A stretch of DNA of 64,000 bases from CAWGMT01 sp963823675 (GTDB lineage Bacteria > Planctomycetota > Planctomycetia > Isosphaerales > Isosphaeraceae): assembly GCA_963823675.1 (NCBI GenBank), contig CAWGMT010000007.1, forward strand, positions 682,001 to 746,000, given 5' to 3'. Every line of letters begins with the position of its first letter. Positions within the stretch are counted from its first letter, which is position 1. Shown here piece after piece: positions 54,609 to 64,000 of this stretch. Both the position numbers and the translations under genes were made by a program. The notes under the pieces are model-generated. The model had not been told where the DNA came from, ran no database searches, and saw only the letters and a list, made by a program, of their open reading frames with translations.

Positions 54609-55193
54609 GTGAAGTTGCTGCGGATCTCCCTACGCACGCAGATGCTGCTGGTCGGGCTCACAGCCGTCGATCTGGTCGTTGTCCGGGCGACCTGGGGCTC
54701 AAAGCACCATGTTCTCGAAGGGATCACCTTGACCGTCCTGGCGCTGAATGCCGGTGTGCTGTTGCTCTTGCACACACGGGGGCGGGCCAGGGCCTTCTTG
54801 GTGGGCTTCCTGCTCGCGAGCTTGCTCGCGGCCGGTTCGTTCGCCTGGGCCTTGAGCTACCCGAAAGCGAGCGCGACGTTTCTCGACCAGGCGACCGGAC
54901 GACAAGTCACGGTCCACTCCTCGGGGGCCCCTCTCTCTGATGAGTGGGAGAGCTATCTCAACCTCGTCGAGGACTCGATCGATAGCCTGCCCGACGATTG
55001 GAACCCATTCTTGCACGGCGAGCTTGCCGGGTTCCTCGCGGACGCCTGCATCGCGTTCATTCCGCAGGTGACCGTTGCACTCGTGGGAGGGCTGCTTTTA
55101 TGGCTCGTCACGCTGGTCACCGGGGCCGCGATCCGCTCTTTTCGCCGCCGGTCCCCGGTCGCGTCGCGTCGAATCGAGGGTATCGCGCCCTAG
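54609..55193 (+). CDS. Integral membrane protein of unknown function
   Basis: 194 residues, GTG 54609 with AAGGG upstream (an in-frame GTG at 54588 is too close to the divergent gene's promoter). About five hydrophobic segments: 'TQMLLVGLTAVDLVVV', 'ITLTVLALNAGVLLLL', 'AFLVGFLLASLLAAGSFAWA', and two at the C-terminus ('VALVGGLLLWLVTLVTG'), with a loop containing 'EWESYLNLVEDSIDSLPDDW'. No family recognised. The divergent pairing with 54267-54539 suggests shared control. Confidence 0.65.
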   Translation: MKLLRISLRTQMLLVGLTAVDLVVVRATWGSKHHVLEGITLTVLALNAGVLLLLHTRGRARAFLVGFLLASLLAAGSFAWALSYPKASATFLDQATGRQVTVHSSGAPLSDEWESYLNLVEDSIDSLPDDWNPFLHGELAGFLADACIAFIPQVTVALVGGLLLWLVTLVTGAAIRSFRRRSPVASRRIEGIAP

Positions 55194-55250
55194 AGTCTTG
55201 CCGGCCGGCGCGAACCAATATTGGAGGCTCCATTTTTCGGGTAAACCGCC

Positions 55251-55278
55251 TTGACAGGTTCGCGCCGGTGCCTATCAT
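55251..55278 (+). promoter_or_regulatory. Strong sigma70-type promoter upstream of the Ig-like protein gene
   Basis: TTGACA (55251-55256), 16-nt spacer, TATCAT (55273-55278). It gives a leader of about 220 nt that contains the family B palindrome at 55353-55410. Confidence 0.6.
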
Positions 55279-55352
55279 GACCAAACTCGCCGGGTCGTCG
55301 TGACCCTGCGCGGCCCGATCATTTCGCCCGAGCGCAACCGCAACAGAGTGCA

Positions 55353-55410
55353 TGCTGTAGGTCGGGCTTTCTAGCCCGATGGCAGGCTGGAAAGGCTGGC
55401 CTACACCTGC
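55353..55410. repeat. Palindromic dispersed repeat, family B
   Basis: TAGGTCGGGCTTTCTAGCCC ... GGCTGGAAAGGCTGGCCTAC; a diverged copy of the family B element. It lies in the predicted 5' leader of the Ig-like protein gene; the rest of 55194-55504 is otherwise empty apart from the promoter. Confidence 0.65.
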
Positions 55411-55504
55411 ACGAACCCTTCTGCCGGTCCAAACAGCTCGTCTCCGTTCGACAGTTCGCGAATCGTCGGCGGTTCGTTTCGAATCGCTCGAGCCAACGAG
55501 GGGA

Positions 55505-56363
55505 ATGATGTTTGACTTCGCGCGCCGACGAGACCGGTCGAGATCGAAGCGACGCGGCAAGAACTCGACCTTGCGGGTCGAGTTTCTGGAAGAGCGCGCC
55601 GTGCCCAGTGCCACCACGAGCCTGGCGGTCGCCCGCACAGCGATCATGGCGAGCTCACGCACGGCGCAGATACCCACCGAGACGGTCCTCCAATCTTCCG
55701 ATCTTACCGCTGGGCCCGGACAGGCCGTCGAGTTCATCGCGACTGTGAAAGATGCGAGCACGGGCAGGCCGGTCGCTGGCGGGCGAGTCGAGTTTTTCCT
55801 GGAATCGCCCAACACGAGACTCCTGGGCAAGGTCGATCTCAACAAGAATGGCGTTGCCGCCCTGACGACAACCAAGATCACCGATCTGGGTACGAACGTG
55901 GTCGTGGCGGATTTCATCCCGACCAACCATACGCGCCGAGGGCTCGGAATCGGCGGCCGTGGCCGTGGACATCGATCCGCTCGCCGTGAAGTCGTTTCGG
56001 GTCGTTCCGGCCCGGCCGTTCGGCCATCCCGGCGAACCCATGACCTTCACGGTTACAGCCCTCGATGCAGAGGGTCAGCCCGCGACCGACTATACGGGCA
56101 CTGTGCTGGTTACGAGCCCGACCGATTCCAACACGCTATTCCCGGTCCACGTCTATGTCTCGCTGGGGATCAAGCCGCCGCCGCCGGTGACGGTGGGCCT
56201 GGCGACATTCGAGAATCAGGTCTACACATTTACGCCCGCCGATCAAGGGACGCACACCTTCGTTGACGGTGTCACCTTCAACAAGGGTGGCGCCGAGACC
56301 GTGAAGGTCCAGCAGAAAAACAACTCCCGGATTCGCGGCCTGGCAACCTTCGCGATATCCTGA
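55505..56363 (+). CDS. Surface protein with Ig-like domains (one frame change)
   Basis: About 286 residues. ATG 55505 follows GAGGGGA. The basic N-terminus ends 'STLRVEFLEERAVPSATTS', the planctomycete-specific extracellular motif. An Ig-like (Big_3-type) domain follows: 'AGPGQAVEFIATVKDASTGR', 'GRVEFFLESPNTRLLGKVDL'. Near 55935 the frame shifts to 'EGSESAAVAVDIDPLAVKSF' and a second beta-sandwich ('GEPMTFTVTALDAEGQPATD', 'YTGTVLVTSPTDS'). Likely an exported structural or adhesive protein. Confidence 0.75.
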
Positions 56364-56420
56364 TCTTGACGAGCAGCCGGCTGCATGAGCGCGAGACTGG
56401 CGATTTCGAGACAGCACCCC

Positions 56421-58216
56421 ATGAAACGATCGCTCGCCGCCGCGGCGATATTCACGGCATTTCTCTCGGTGGGCGTGCCGGCGGAGGGCTCTGACAGGGC
56501 CCAAGCCGGCGCCGGCCCCCAGCTCGACCGGCCCACGCTGCATTCGCTGGGCGTTTACTGGGTAATCCGTGGCGACGACGATCGCGACGCGTCGATCCGG
56601 CTGGACTATCGCGAGGCGGGAACGTTCAACCTGGCGCGCCGGGGCGCCGCTTGTTCGCGTCGAGCGCGGGGCTCACATCATGGGCAGCCGCGGCAGCCGG
56701 ACCGCCGTCCTCGATGGCTGGCTCTTCGCCGGCAGCTTGCTCTTCCTGCGGCCCGGTACCTCCTATGAGCTTCGCTTGACGCTCGACGATCCGGACGGCT
56801 CTGCGATTGGGCCTGCTCTGAAGACGAGCGTAACCCGGCTCCTGCGCGCCGAACCCGCGCCGAGCCCAGGCTGCCGGCGGGCATGCGCACGCGCCATGTC
56901 GTACCCGGGTCGGGCGGCGGCTCGGGCACGGACGCCGACCCGTTCCGCGGTCTCGAGACTGCCCAGAAGGCCGCCGCTCCCGGAGACCTCTTCCTGCTGC
57001 GCGCCGGCGTATATCCGGGACACTGGGTTGTCACGAAGAGCGGCACTCCCGACAAGCCGATCGTCTGGCGCAGCCAGAGCGGCGGCCCGGCCACAGCCAG
57101 GATCGACGGCCAGGGTGATAGAGCAACCCGGCCACCCCATGCTATCGAGGCTTCCGGAACCCACGACGTCTGGTTCGAGAACCTCGCGATCGAGAACGCC
57201 CTGCACGGGGTGACGATTCACGACGCCGCCCGCATGGTCGTTCGGCGCTGTCATATCCGCAAGGTGGACTATGGCATCAACGCCGCCCGCGACACCAACG
57301 GCATCGCCCAGGATCACTTCATCGCCGACAACCTGATCGAGGGGCCGTCGACCTGGCCGCGGACCAAGGGCATCGAGAACGCTCGCGGCATCCAGCTCAC
57401 GGGTGAAGGCCACGTCGTCTGCTATAACCGCATACGCGGCTTCGCCGATGCCATCGACACCATCGGCTCGGCGCACTGCGCGGCCATCGACTTCCACAAC
57501 AACGACCTGAGCGAGCTCACGGACGACGGCATCGAGCTCGACTACTCCGAGCGCAACACCCGCTGTTTCTCGAACCGGTTGACGAACGTGTTCCAGGGCA
57601 TTTCGATGCAGCCGGTCTATGGGGGCCCGGTCTACGTGTTCCGCAATGTGATGGACAACGTCGCCGTCGAGCCCTTCAAGCTGCACAACAGCCCATCGGG
57701 CTGCCTGATCTTCCATAATACGTGCGTCAAGAACGGCGTGCCGGCCCTGCTCTGGACGTCCGAGCCCGTGCGTCATAGCCTGACCCGGAACAATTTGTTC
57801 GTCGGCACGACGGGTAATTATGCGTTTGAATCCACAGCGCCCATGCTCGAATGCGACTTCGACTACGACGGCTTTGCCGGCGGCCCGTTTCGCCTCTTCC
57901 TGCGCTGGAATGGAACGCGGTACGCGACCCTGGCCGAAGTTCGCCGGCGGGCGCCGGTCTTCAAGCATGCTCTCGAGCTCGGGGCCGCTGGGCTCTTTGC
58001 CTCGGGCATTCTGCCGCCCGCGGATGCGGCCCAGCGCCGGTCCGGCTCCCTGGACTTTCGACTCGCGCCGGGTCGGCGGCCGTCAACGCCGGCGCCGTGC
58101 TGCCTGGCTGGAACGACGGCTTCCACGGCAAGCGGCCCGACCTGGGCGCCTACGAACTGGGAGACCCGCTGCCCCATTACGGGCCAAGGTCAAGCACGCG
58201 CGCAGGAAGTGAATGA
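56421..58216 (+). CDS. Exported parallel beta-helix (PbH1) protein (three frame changes)
   Basis: About 597 residues from ATG 56421; the N-terminus 'MKRSLAAAAIFTAFLSVGVP' is a signal peptide. A short fibronectin-like segment ('LFLRPGTSYELRLTLDDPDG') precedes 'GTDADPFRGLETAQKAAAPG' and 'DLFLLRAGVYPGHWVV', the usual entry to right-handed beta-helix polysaccharide lyases, then coils rich in N-L and N-R motifs ('DNLIEGPSTWPRTKGIENAR'). Frame changes: near 56645, 56880 and 58075; the last restores 'AAVNAGAVLPGWNDGFHGKR' and 'PDLGAYELGDPLPHYG', a typical end. It probably binds or cleaves polysaccharide. Confidence 0.8.
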
Positions 58217-58333
58217 ACGACTGAGTGCATCCGCCGAACAGCGCCCCTTGAGAGAGCAAGGTGTGAATTGCAGCCGATTTCGCTAGACTAAGAGACATTG
58301 ATGAGCCCAATCGCGGCACCCGGAGATGCACCC

Positions 58334-58492
58334 GATGCCCTCGCCTTTCCCCGGCATGAACCCATACCTGGAGCAGGACGATGCCTGGCACGATTTTCGT
58401 TCGATGACATTTACGCCGGATCGCCCGACCCACCACTTGCACCTGACGATCAAGCCTGGGCCGAGAGCTTGATCCCGCGGCGTCGAACGTGA
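58334..58492 (+). pseudogene. DUF4058 gene with a large internal deletion
   Basis: The N-terminal hallmark 'MPSPFPGMNPYLEQDDAWHD' (ATG 58334) is followed within a few codons, in another frame, by the family C-terminus 'DIYAGSPDPPLAPDDQAWAE' plus 'SLIPRRRT' and a TGA at 58490-58492. About 200 central residues are missing. Both ends of the gene are thus kept while the middle is gone, so it cannot be functional. Confidence 0.75.
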
Positions 58493-58531
58493 AGCAGGGT
58501 AGCAGATCCCGGCACCCTCATGGGGGGCGGC

Positions 58532-61134
58532 ATGCAAACCGACGAAGCCACCATTGATCCAGCACGAACCAGCCAAGCCCGGCTTGCCGATTCGGGCCCC
58601 CGGAGCCCGCGCCAGAAGCCCGAGCTCTTGGCCCCGGCTGGCGACGGAACTTGCCTGATCGCCGCGGTCGAAAATGGCGCCGATGCCGTCTATTTCGGCC
58701 TCCAGCGCTTCAACGCGCGCATCAGGGCCGACAACTTCGACGGCGCTCAACTGCCCGATGTGATGGCGCTTCTGCATCGGCGCGGTGTCAGGGGCTACGT
58801 GGCCTTGAACACGCTGGTCTTTCCCGCCGAGCTGGCCGAGATCGAGGAGACGGTTCGCGAGCTGGTGGTTGCGGGCGTCGATGCGATCATCGTCCAGGAC
58901 CTGGGACTGGCTCGCTTGATCCGGGCGATCTCGCCCGACGTCGAGATCCATGCGTCGACTCAGATGTCGATCACGAGCGAAGAGGGAGTCGCCCTGGCGC
59001 TCGAGCTGGGCTGCAGCCGGGTGATCGTGGCCCGCGAGCTTTCGCTGGCCGAGATCGCGCGGATTCGCCGGGCCACCGAGATGCCGCTCGAGGTCTTCGT
59101 CCATGGCGCCCTCTGCGTGGCCTACTCGGGTCAGTGCTTGACGAGCGAGGCATTGGGGGGCCGCTCGGCCAATCGAGGGGAGTGCGCCCAGGCGTGCCGC
59201 ATGCCATATCAGATCGTCTGCGACGGCCGCTTGGTCGACCTCGACGACATCCAGTATCTCTTGAGTCCGCAGGACCTCGCTGCCTATGACCTGATTCCAG
59301 AGCTCATCGAGCTGGGTATCGCGGGGCTCAAGATCGAAGGCCGGCTCAAGACGGCCGAGTACGTCGCCAACATCACTCGCCACTATCGCATCGCGATCGA
59401 CGCGGCCTGGGCCGGCGAGCCGGTGGAATTCACCCCGCGCGACGTGCGGGAGATGCAGCTCTCCTTCTCGCGCGGCTTCTCGCACGGGTTCCTTGACGGC
59501 AACAACCACAAAGTGCTGGTCCGCGGCGACTACGCCAAGAAGCGCGGGATCTTGCTGGGAGTCGTCGAATCGACCACCGGATCAGGCGTGCGGCTGACGG
59601 TAACGGCCCCGGTCAAGCCGGGCGACGGCCTGGTCTTCGACGGCGAGCTGGCGAGCGGCCGCGAAGAGCAAGGGGGACGTGTCTATGAGGTGATCCCGCT
59701 CGACCGGAAGCCGGAAGTCGTGCCGCCGCGAGACGAGAATCGTGACGACGCCGCCCGCCACGTCGAGCTGCGGTTTGGTACGGGCGCGATCGACCTCGGT
59801 CAAATCACGGCGGGCCAGCGCGCCTGGAAGACCGACGACCCCGAGCTCACCAGCCGGCTGCGCCGGTCGTTTGAAGGGCCGCCCTCGCGCAAGGTCGCGC
59901 TGGATCTGGAGGTCTCGGCAATAACCGGCGAATTCCTGCGGGTGAAAGCACGCACCGCAACCGGATACGCAGCGGCCGTGCAATCAAGTACCCGCCTGGC
60001 ACAAGCCGAGAATCGGGCCGCCGACCTTGCCCTCTTGGCGACCCAGCTCGGGAGATTGGGAGGAACGATTTATCAGCTCGGCCGCCTCGAGGCGACCATT
60101 GAAGGCCGGCCGATGGTGCCGATGAGCTTGCTCAATCAATTGCGCCGCGAGCTGGTCGCCCGACTGGATCAGGCGGCCGGGACCGCGCCGGCTCGGCGCT
60201 GCCCGATGGGCCGGTTGTCTCGCGTCTCCTCGAGCCGATCATGGCCGAGCGTCAACGCCAGCTCGACGCAGCGCCGCAGCGCTCCGCGCCGGTCGAGCTT
60301 GCGGTTCTGTGCCGCCGCACCGACCAGATCGAGGCGGCGCTGGCGACCGGTGTCACTGCGATCTACGCGGACTATCAAGACATCAAGGAATACGCACTTG
60401 CGGTCGCGGCCGTGCGCCGCGGATCGCGGCCGGCGTCGATCTACCTCGCGACGCCGCGCATCGAGAAGCCCGGCGAGGCCAACCTCTTCGCATACCTGGC
60501 CAAGCAAGGAGCCGACGGCATTCTGGTCCGCAACGCGGGCGGCCTGCGGTTCTGTTCCGAGCGAGGCATCCCCTTCGTTGCGGACTTCTCGCTCAACGCG
60601 GCCAACTCGCTCTCGGTCGAATTGCTCATGAGCCGAGGCGCCCTTCGGGTAACGGCTTCGTACGACCTGAACGTCGACCAGCTCTTGAATCTGCTCGATG
60701 CAACGCCGCCTTCCTGGCTGGAGGTCGTGATCCATCAGCAGGTTCCCATGTTTCACATGGAGCACTGCGTCTACTGTGCCTTCCTCTCGCCGGGCACGGA
60801 CGCGACCAACTGCGGCCGGCCTTGCGACCACCACGACGTCAAGCTCCGCGACCGCGTCGGCAAGGAGCATCCGCTCAAAGCCGACGTGGGCTGCCGCAAC
60901 ACGCTCTATAACGCCGTGCCGCAGACCGCCGCGGAGTATCTGCCCCGGCTGGCCGCTCACGGCGCGAGGTACTTGCGCATCGAATTCCTGGACGACGACG
61001 CGGCGAGTGTCGGTCGAATCATCGGCCTTTATCGGGAGGCCACCGAAGGGCGGCGCGATGTGAAGGAACTTTGGCGTGAGCTCAAGGCGAGCAATCAGTA
61101 TGGGGTCACGCGCGGGCCGCTGGCGATCTTATGA
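58532..61134 (+). CDS. Peptidase U32 family protein, RlhA/YdcP-like (one frame change)
   Basis: About 867 residues. ATG 58532 lies after a G6 run. U32 core: 'PELLAPAGDGTCLIAAVENG', 'ADAVYFGLQRFNARIRADNF', 'EIHASTQMSITSEEGVALAL', and the Cys cluster 'SANRGECAQACRMPYQ'. Next is a DUF3656-like insert ('VRLTVTAPVKPGDGLVFDGE'). A shift near 60185 joins the C-terminal half, with 'VPMFHMEHCVYCAFLSPGTD' and 'NCGRPCDHHDVKLRDRVG'. In E. coli the same architecture (RlhA) hydroxylates C2501 of 23S rRNA, so an RNA-modifying role is more likely than proteolysis. It may be co-transcribed with the DUF1697 gene 18 nt downstream. Confidence 0.85.
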
Positions 61135-61152
61135 AATGGAGAGATGTTCGCT

Positions 61153-61703
61153 ATGGCTCTCGTCGTTTTCCTCCGGGGCGTCAATGTCGGCGGACATCGA
61201 ACATTCCGCCCGAGCGTTCTCGCCAAAGTGCTCGTCGACTATGACGTCGTGAACGTCGGGGCGGCGGGCACGTTTGTTGTTCGTAAGCCCGGGCTCCGGG
61301 CCCAGTTTCGCGCCGCCTTGCTTCGGCAGCTTCCCTTCGAGACCGAAGTGATTCTTTGCGACGGGCGCGATCTGCTTCGGCTCGAGACCGAAAACCCTTT
61401 TGGAAACGCGCCGCCACAACCAGATGTCGTTCGATTCGTGAGCATCCTGTCGAAAACCCCCCGCCTCCGGGCGCTCTTCCGCTTTCCCTTCCGCCCGAGG
61501 GGGAGTGGCTTGTGAGAATCATTGCCAAGCAAGGTCGATTTGTCTTTGGAATGTATCGTCGCCACATGAAGACGATCGGCTATCTGGGCCAACTCGACAA
61601 CATCTTCGGCGGCCGAGCCACGACACGAAATTGGAACACCATCATTGCGATCTTGAAGGTTTTAAACACCGGAGTACGCCCCTCGGGAAGCTTGATTCAG
61701 TGA
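61153..61703 (+). CDS. DUF1697 family protein (one frame change)
   Basis: About 183 residues. ATG 61153 has GGAGAG upstream (an ATG at 61144 is also in frame). 'ALVVFLRGVNVGGHRTFRPS', 'YDVVNVGAAGTFVVRKPG', 'EVILCDGRDLLRLETENPFG' and 'PDVVRFVSILSK' are conserved. Near 61460 the frame changes to 'LPLSLPPEGEWLVRIIAKQG' and 'MYRRHMKTIGYLGQLDNIFG', then 'RATTRNWNTIIAILKVLN', the family C-terminus. Biochemical role unknown; the N-terminal 'RGVNVGG' is the family hallmark. Confidence 0.85.
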
Positions 61704-61858
61704 TCAGGCTGTTCGCGGGGCTCCGCGGTGTCAAGCTGTGTTTTTTGTTTTCATTCGAACTGATCCCGGTGACACATCGCCACGGATGCCATGACCGCAA
61801 AGTCCCCGATGCGTACGGCGAGCGTTTCTTCTCGGCGACCGCTCGCAAAACCGCAAGC

Positions 61859-62124
61859 AATGGATCGACAAGCGAATGGAAAAACTTGCTCAGATCTTCT
61901 CGATCGCTGTTCCGCGAGGGCAAGGCGGCGATCTCGCCCGAATTGGCGGGAATCTTCGAGCGGCTGGGAACGACGGCCGAGACCTGGCAGGCGCGGCTGG
62001 AAAGACCAAGCAAGGGGCGTCTGCTCGGGAGGTTCCTGGCGGCCAGCCGCCAGCGGCCAAAAGACGTCGCCAAGCGGCTGGGACTGCGCCGGTGCCCAAC
62101 CTAGCCGGTTGCCCGGCACCCTGA
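61859..62124 (+). CDS. Hypothetical small protein, probably frame-shifted at both ends
   Basis: A frame reading 'SEWKNLLRSSRSLFREGKAA', 'ISPELAGIFERLGTTAETWQ' and 'LLGRFLAASRQRPKDVAKRL' looks like a compact helical protein. An ATG at 61859 lies one indel upstream, and a further indel near 62092 would extend the end to 'VPNLAGCPAP' with a stop at 62122-62124. I recall similar small proteins in planctomycetes but cannot name a family. The rest of 61704-62324 shows nothing. Confidence 0.35.
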
Positions 62125-62324
62125 CGCCGGGCACGACGCTCTGAATTGTTGGTCGTCGGCGGGCCGAAGGATAGCGCACGGAATAATGCGATCGTTAGAT
62201 CAGGCCCGCGACGGCATTTCCTGTTAGAATCGATGTGAGTGGTCAGCGGGCAAACGGGCTCGGCACATGATGCCGGACCGCGTGATTTGGGCGAGCGTGG
62301 CCTCTTTCCCTGCGGGGGCTGCCG

Positions 62325-62768
62325 ATGGACGACAACGAGCTGCTGCGGCAGATTACCATCCCGGCGCCATGCCCCATGGACTGGAACCTGATGCGTGGCG
62401 ATAAGCGCGTACGTCATTGCGCTGCTTGTGGATTGCGCGTGCACAATCTGGCGGCGATGACGTCGGCGGAAGCGGCCGCTCTGGTCCGTTCGCAAGGCGG
62501 AGAACTGTGCGGACGCGTAACACGTAATGCGGACGGGGCGATCATCACGGCGGATACCAGGCCGGAGCCTCGGGTGAAGCGGGAATTCTGGCAGTTCAAC
62601 ATCCGTTCGCTGATGTTGGTCATTGCCGGGCTCGCGGCGTATTTTGGTTTCATGAGGATGTTTTCGGGAATGGCTGTGGTGACCGCAGGACGCATGTGTC
62701 TGCCGCGTAATGCGGTCCAGACGTGCAATAATCCGGCGGGCCCGACCGCTGAGTCAACCGATCAATAG
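62325..62768 (+). CDS. Membrane protein with N-terminal zinc-ribbon-like motif
   Basis: 147 residues, ATG 62325 after GGGGG. The N-terminal part, 'PAPCPMDWNLMRGDKRVRHC' followed by 'AACGLRVHNLAAMTSAEAAA', has the C-x-x-x-W ... C-x-x-C-x-x-x-V-x-N-L spacing of a short planctomycete Cys-rich domain. A single membrane segment ('IRSLMLVIAGLAAYFGFM') follows, with a Cys-containing tail. The Cys-rich domain would be cytoplasmic. Function unknown. Confidence 0.65.
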   Translation: MDDNELLRQITIPAPCPMDWNLMRGDKRVRHCAACGLRVHNLAAMTSAEAAALVRSQGGELCGRVTRNADGAIITADTRPEPRVKREFWQFNIRSLMLVIAGLAAYFGFMRMFSGMAVVTAGRMCLPRNAVQTCNNPAGPTAESTDQ

Positions 62769-62839
62769 GGCCGGCGCGCCGTTGTAACCGATGCCCTCCG
62801 CCCACTCGGCGTAGGGATTACCAAAACGGAGATCATCTC

Positions 62840-63031
62840 ATGGCTACTCCCGCTGAGATCGCGGCCAACCAGCTCAACAGTCGCGAATCGACCGGCCCAA
62901 GGACACCCGAAGGCCGGGCGAAATCGTCGATGAACGCACTCAAGCACGGGAATCGCTCTCGGAAGCTGGCGCTCTTGGGCGAGCAGTCGTGCGCCTTTGA
63001 AGAGCGCTTGCGGAAGTCGATGGCGATCGGC
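62840..63031 (+). pseudogene. 5' fragment of a common planctomycete hypothetical gene
   Basis: ATG 62840 opens 'MATPAEIAANQLNSRESTGP', 'RTPEGRAKSSMNALKHGNRS' and 'AQNDVEEYL', the conserved start of small proteins widespread in Isosphaeraceae-type genomes ('STGPRTPEGKA.S..NALKHG'). After residue 64 the resemblance stops and the frame runs antisense through a Uma2 fragment. The gene is 3' truncated. The 63032-63373 stretch holds nothing else recognisable. Confidence 0.6.
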
Positions 63032-63373
63032 GACGCGCAAAATGACGTCGAAGAGTATCTCACGGAGGATTCGCAGCGCAACCGCTATCGGAAAGCCGTG
63101 CACGAGCGTTGGCCCGATCTGTTCCGGACCAGGGAGAAAGAGGAGTGGCAACAGATCCTATTCGAGTTACGGCAAATTCCCGCGCACTTTCGGGACCTGA
63201 CAACGGGGCGGCCCAGCCTGCGGAACACAGCATGCCGGAACACGGAAAAGCCCCAGAATCGGGATCTGAAAGCGGCAATCCCAAAGCTCAGACTCTGGCC
63301 GTTGGTTGTTCCGGCCCGCGTCTGGCGCGCGGGCCGGACTGTCCTAAGTTGTTGCCCGCCCGCTCCAGAGCGG

Positions 63374-63685
63374 TCATTCGAAAAACCGTCGCACCGCGAC
63401 CTTGAACTTCGCCAGCAGGTCCGGAAGCTCGAGTTCGTCGTCCGGGCCCAGCACCTGATGCGTCCCGTCGTCTCCAAAGACGTGAGCCGAGCGGTGCTGA
63501 TCGTCCAGAACAACGACGGTGGACACGCCCGCGTCCAGGTATTCCGCGATCTTGGCCAGCATCCGCGGCCAGCGATCACCGGGCGAGCGGACTTCAACTA
63601 CCAGCTCCGGGGCAACATCCAGGTATTGGTCTGGCAGATCGCCTGGCGGCAATCGGTTGTAACTGTAAGTAGTCGTCGTGGGCAT
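63374..63685 (-). pseudogene. Uma2 family gene, 5' truncated
   Basis: Only the C-terminal half of a Uma2/DUF820 protein is present: 'YSYNRLPPGDLPDQYLDVAP', 'ELVVEVRSPGDRWPRMLAKI', 'AEYLDAGVSTVVVLDDQHRS', ending 'LAKFKVAVRRFFE'. It keeps the E-x-R-S segment but lacks the first 90 or so residues; the upstream frame is antisense to hom. An ATG at 63685 could allow expression of a fragment, unlikely to be active. Confidence 0.75.
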
Positions 63686-63752
63686 GGGGCGTCTCCCGAA
63701 AAATAGGACTCCCTCCATTGTCGTTTTCGTGCCGGGAGTGTTCAATCCCGAT

Positions 63753-64000
63753 ATGAAAGACATGGAGCAAGTCAACGTCGGTTTGATCGGTCTGGGAACA
63801 GTCGGGACCGGAGTCGCACGGCTCTTGCTCGAGCATTCCGACCGGATCGCTCGCCGGGCCGGCCGGCCGGTTCGGCTCGCCTGTGTTGCCGTCCGCGACC
63901 TGAACAAGCCGCGGGACGTCGCGCTGGGCGGGGTTCCCATCACCGACGACCCGGAGCGGTTGATCGACGACCCCGCAATCGAGGTGGTCATCGAAGCCAT
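63753..64000 (+). CDS. hom: Homoserine dehydrogenase, partial at window edge
   Basis: First 82 residues only. ATG 63753 (GGGAG upstream) opens 'EQVNVGLIGLGTVGTGVARL', the NAD(P)-binding Rossmann loop, then 'PVRLACVAVRDLNKPRDVAL' and 'IDDPAIEVVIEA', matching homoserine dehydrogenase. It reduces aspartate semialdehyde to homoserine in Met/Thr synthesis. The gene continues beyond the right edge. Confidence 0.88.
   Translation, partial: MKDMEQVNVGLIGLGTVGTGVARLLLEHSDRIARRAGRPVRLACVAVRDLNKPRDVALGGVPITDDPERLIDDPAIEVVIEA

Overview
The window is GC-rich bacterial chromosome from a planctomycete, most likely of the Isosphaeraceae/Gemmataceae type (inference from gene content; no rRNA is present to settle it). 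Typical marks are sulfatases, several secreted or Tat-exported Gfo/Idh/MocA oxidoreductases, a ThuA-like protein, a di-haem DUF1111 protein, membrane Ser/Thr kinases with WD40 or TPR-like tails beside ECF sigma factors, DUF4058 and Uma2 paralogues in various states of decay, a PEP-CTERM esterase, and surface proteins with the planctomycete N-terminal 'LE.R....S' motif. Dispersed palindromic repeats of at least four families sit between, and sometimes inside, genes.

Layout. 1-8.5 kb: truncated sulfatase, LRR-gene relic, di-haem cytochrome, two Gfo/Idh/MocA enzymes and ThuA (sugar catabolism). 8.7-18 kb: exported protein, YbjN-like protein, DUF4058 relic, GT39-type membrane glycosyltransferase, atypical Gfo/Idh protein, dtd, FGGY sugar kinase, penicillin-acylase family hydrolase. 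18-27 kb: WD40 kinase, redoxin/cytochrome/monooxygenase-like fusion, acyltransferase, ECF sigma factor, PEP-CTERM esterase; the kinase and sigma genes have near-identical promoter layouts. 27-33 kb: glmU, then gatC-gatA-[three small genes, the first a HEPN protein]-gatB. 33-38.6 kb: HAD phosphatase, transaldolase, Uma2, GH20-like glycosidase, selD. 38.5-42.6 kb: a broken higBA pair abutting a truncated sulfatase, then ECF sigma factor and kinase read in one frame. 43-44.8 kb: a small CISQG-repeat exported peptide, an HTH gene and repeat-rich spacer. 44.8-50.9 kb: the most distinctive locus, a heavy-metal P-type ATPase fused to an SPFH (HflK/stomatin-like) domain, followed by two more SPFH genes and a membrane-anchored small protein. 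51-64 kb: secreted beta-propeller/PHP-like protein, small membrane proteins, Ig-like surface protein, parallel beta-helix protein, U32 peptidase (RlhA-like), DUF1697 protein, zinc-ribbon membrane protein, relics, and the start of a homoserine dehydrogenase gene.

A technical point affects the whole annotation: about 30 coding regions or positions show single-base frame changes, many in short G/C or A runs and many in genes expected to be essential (glmU, gatA, gatB, selD). This pattern is most simply explained by indel errors in the source assembly. I therefore give full gene spans and mark each frame change, and call pseudogenes only where conserved sequence is actually missing.
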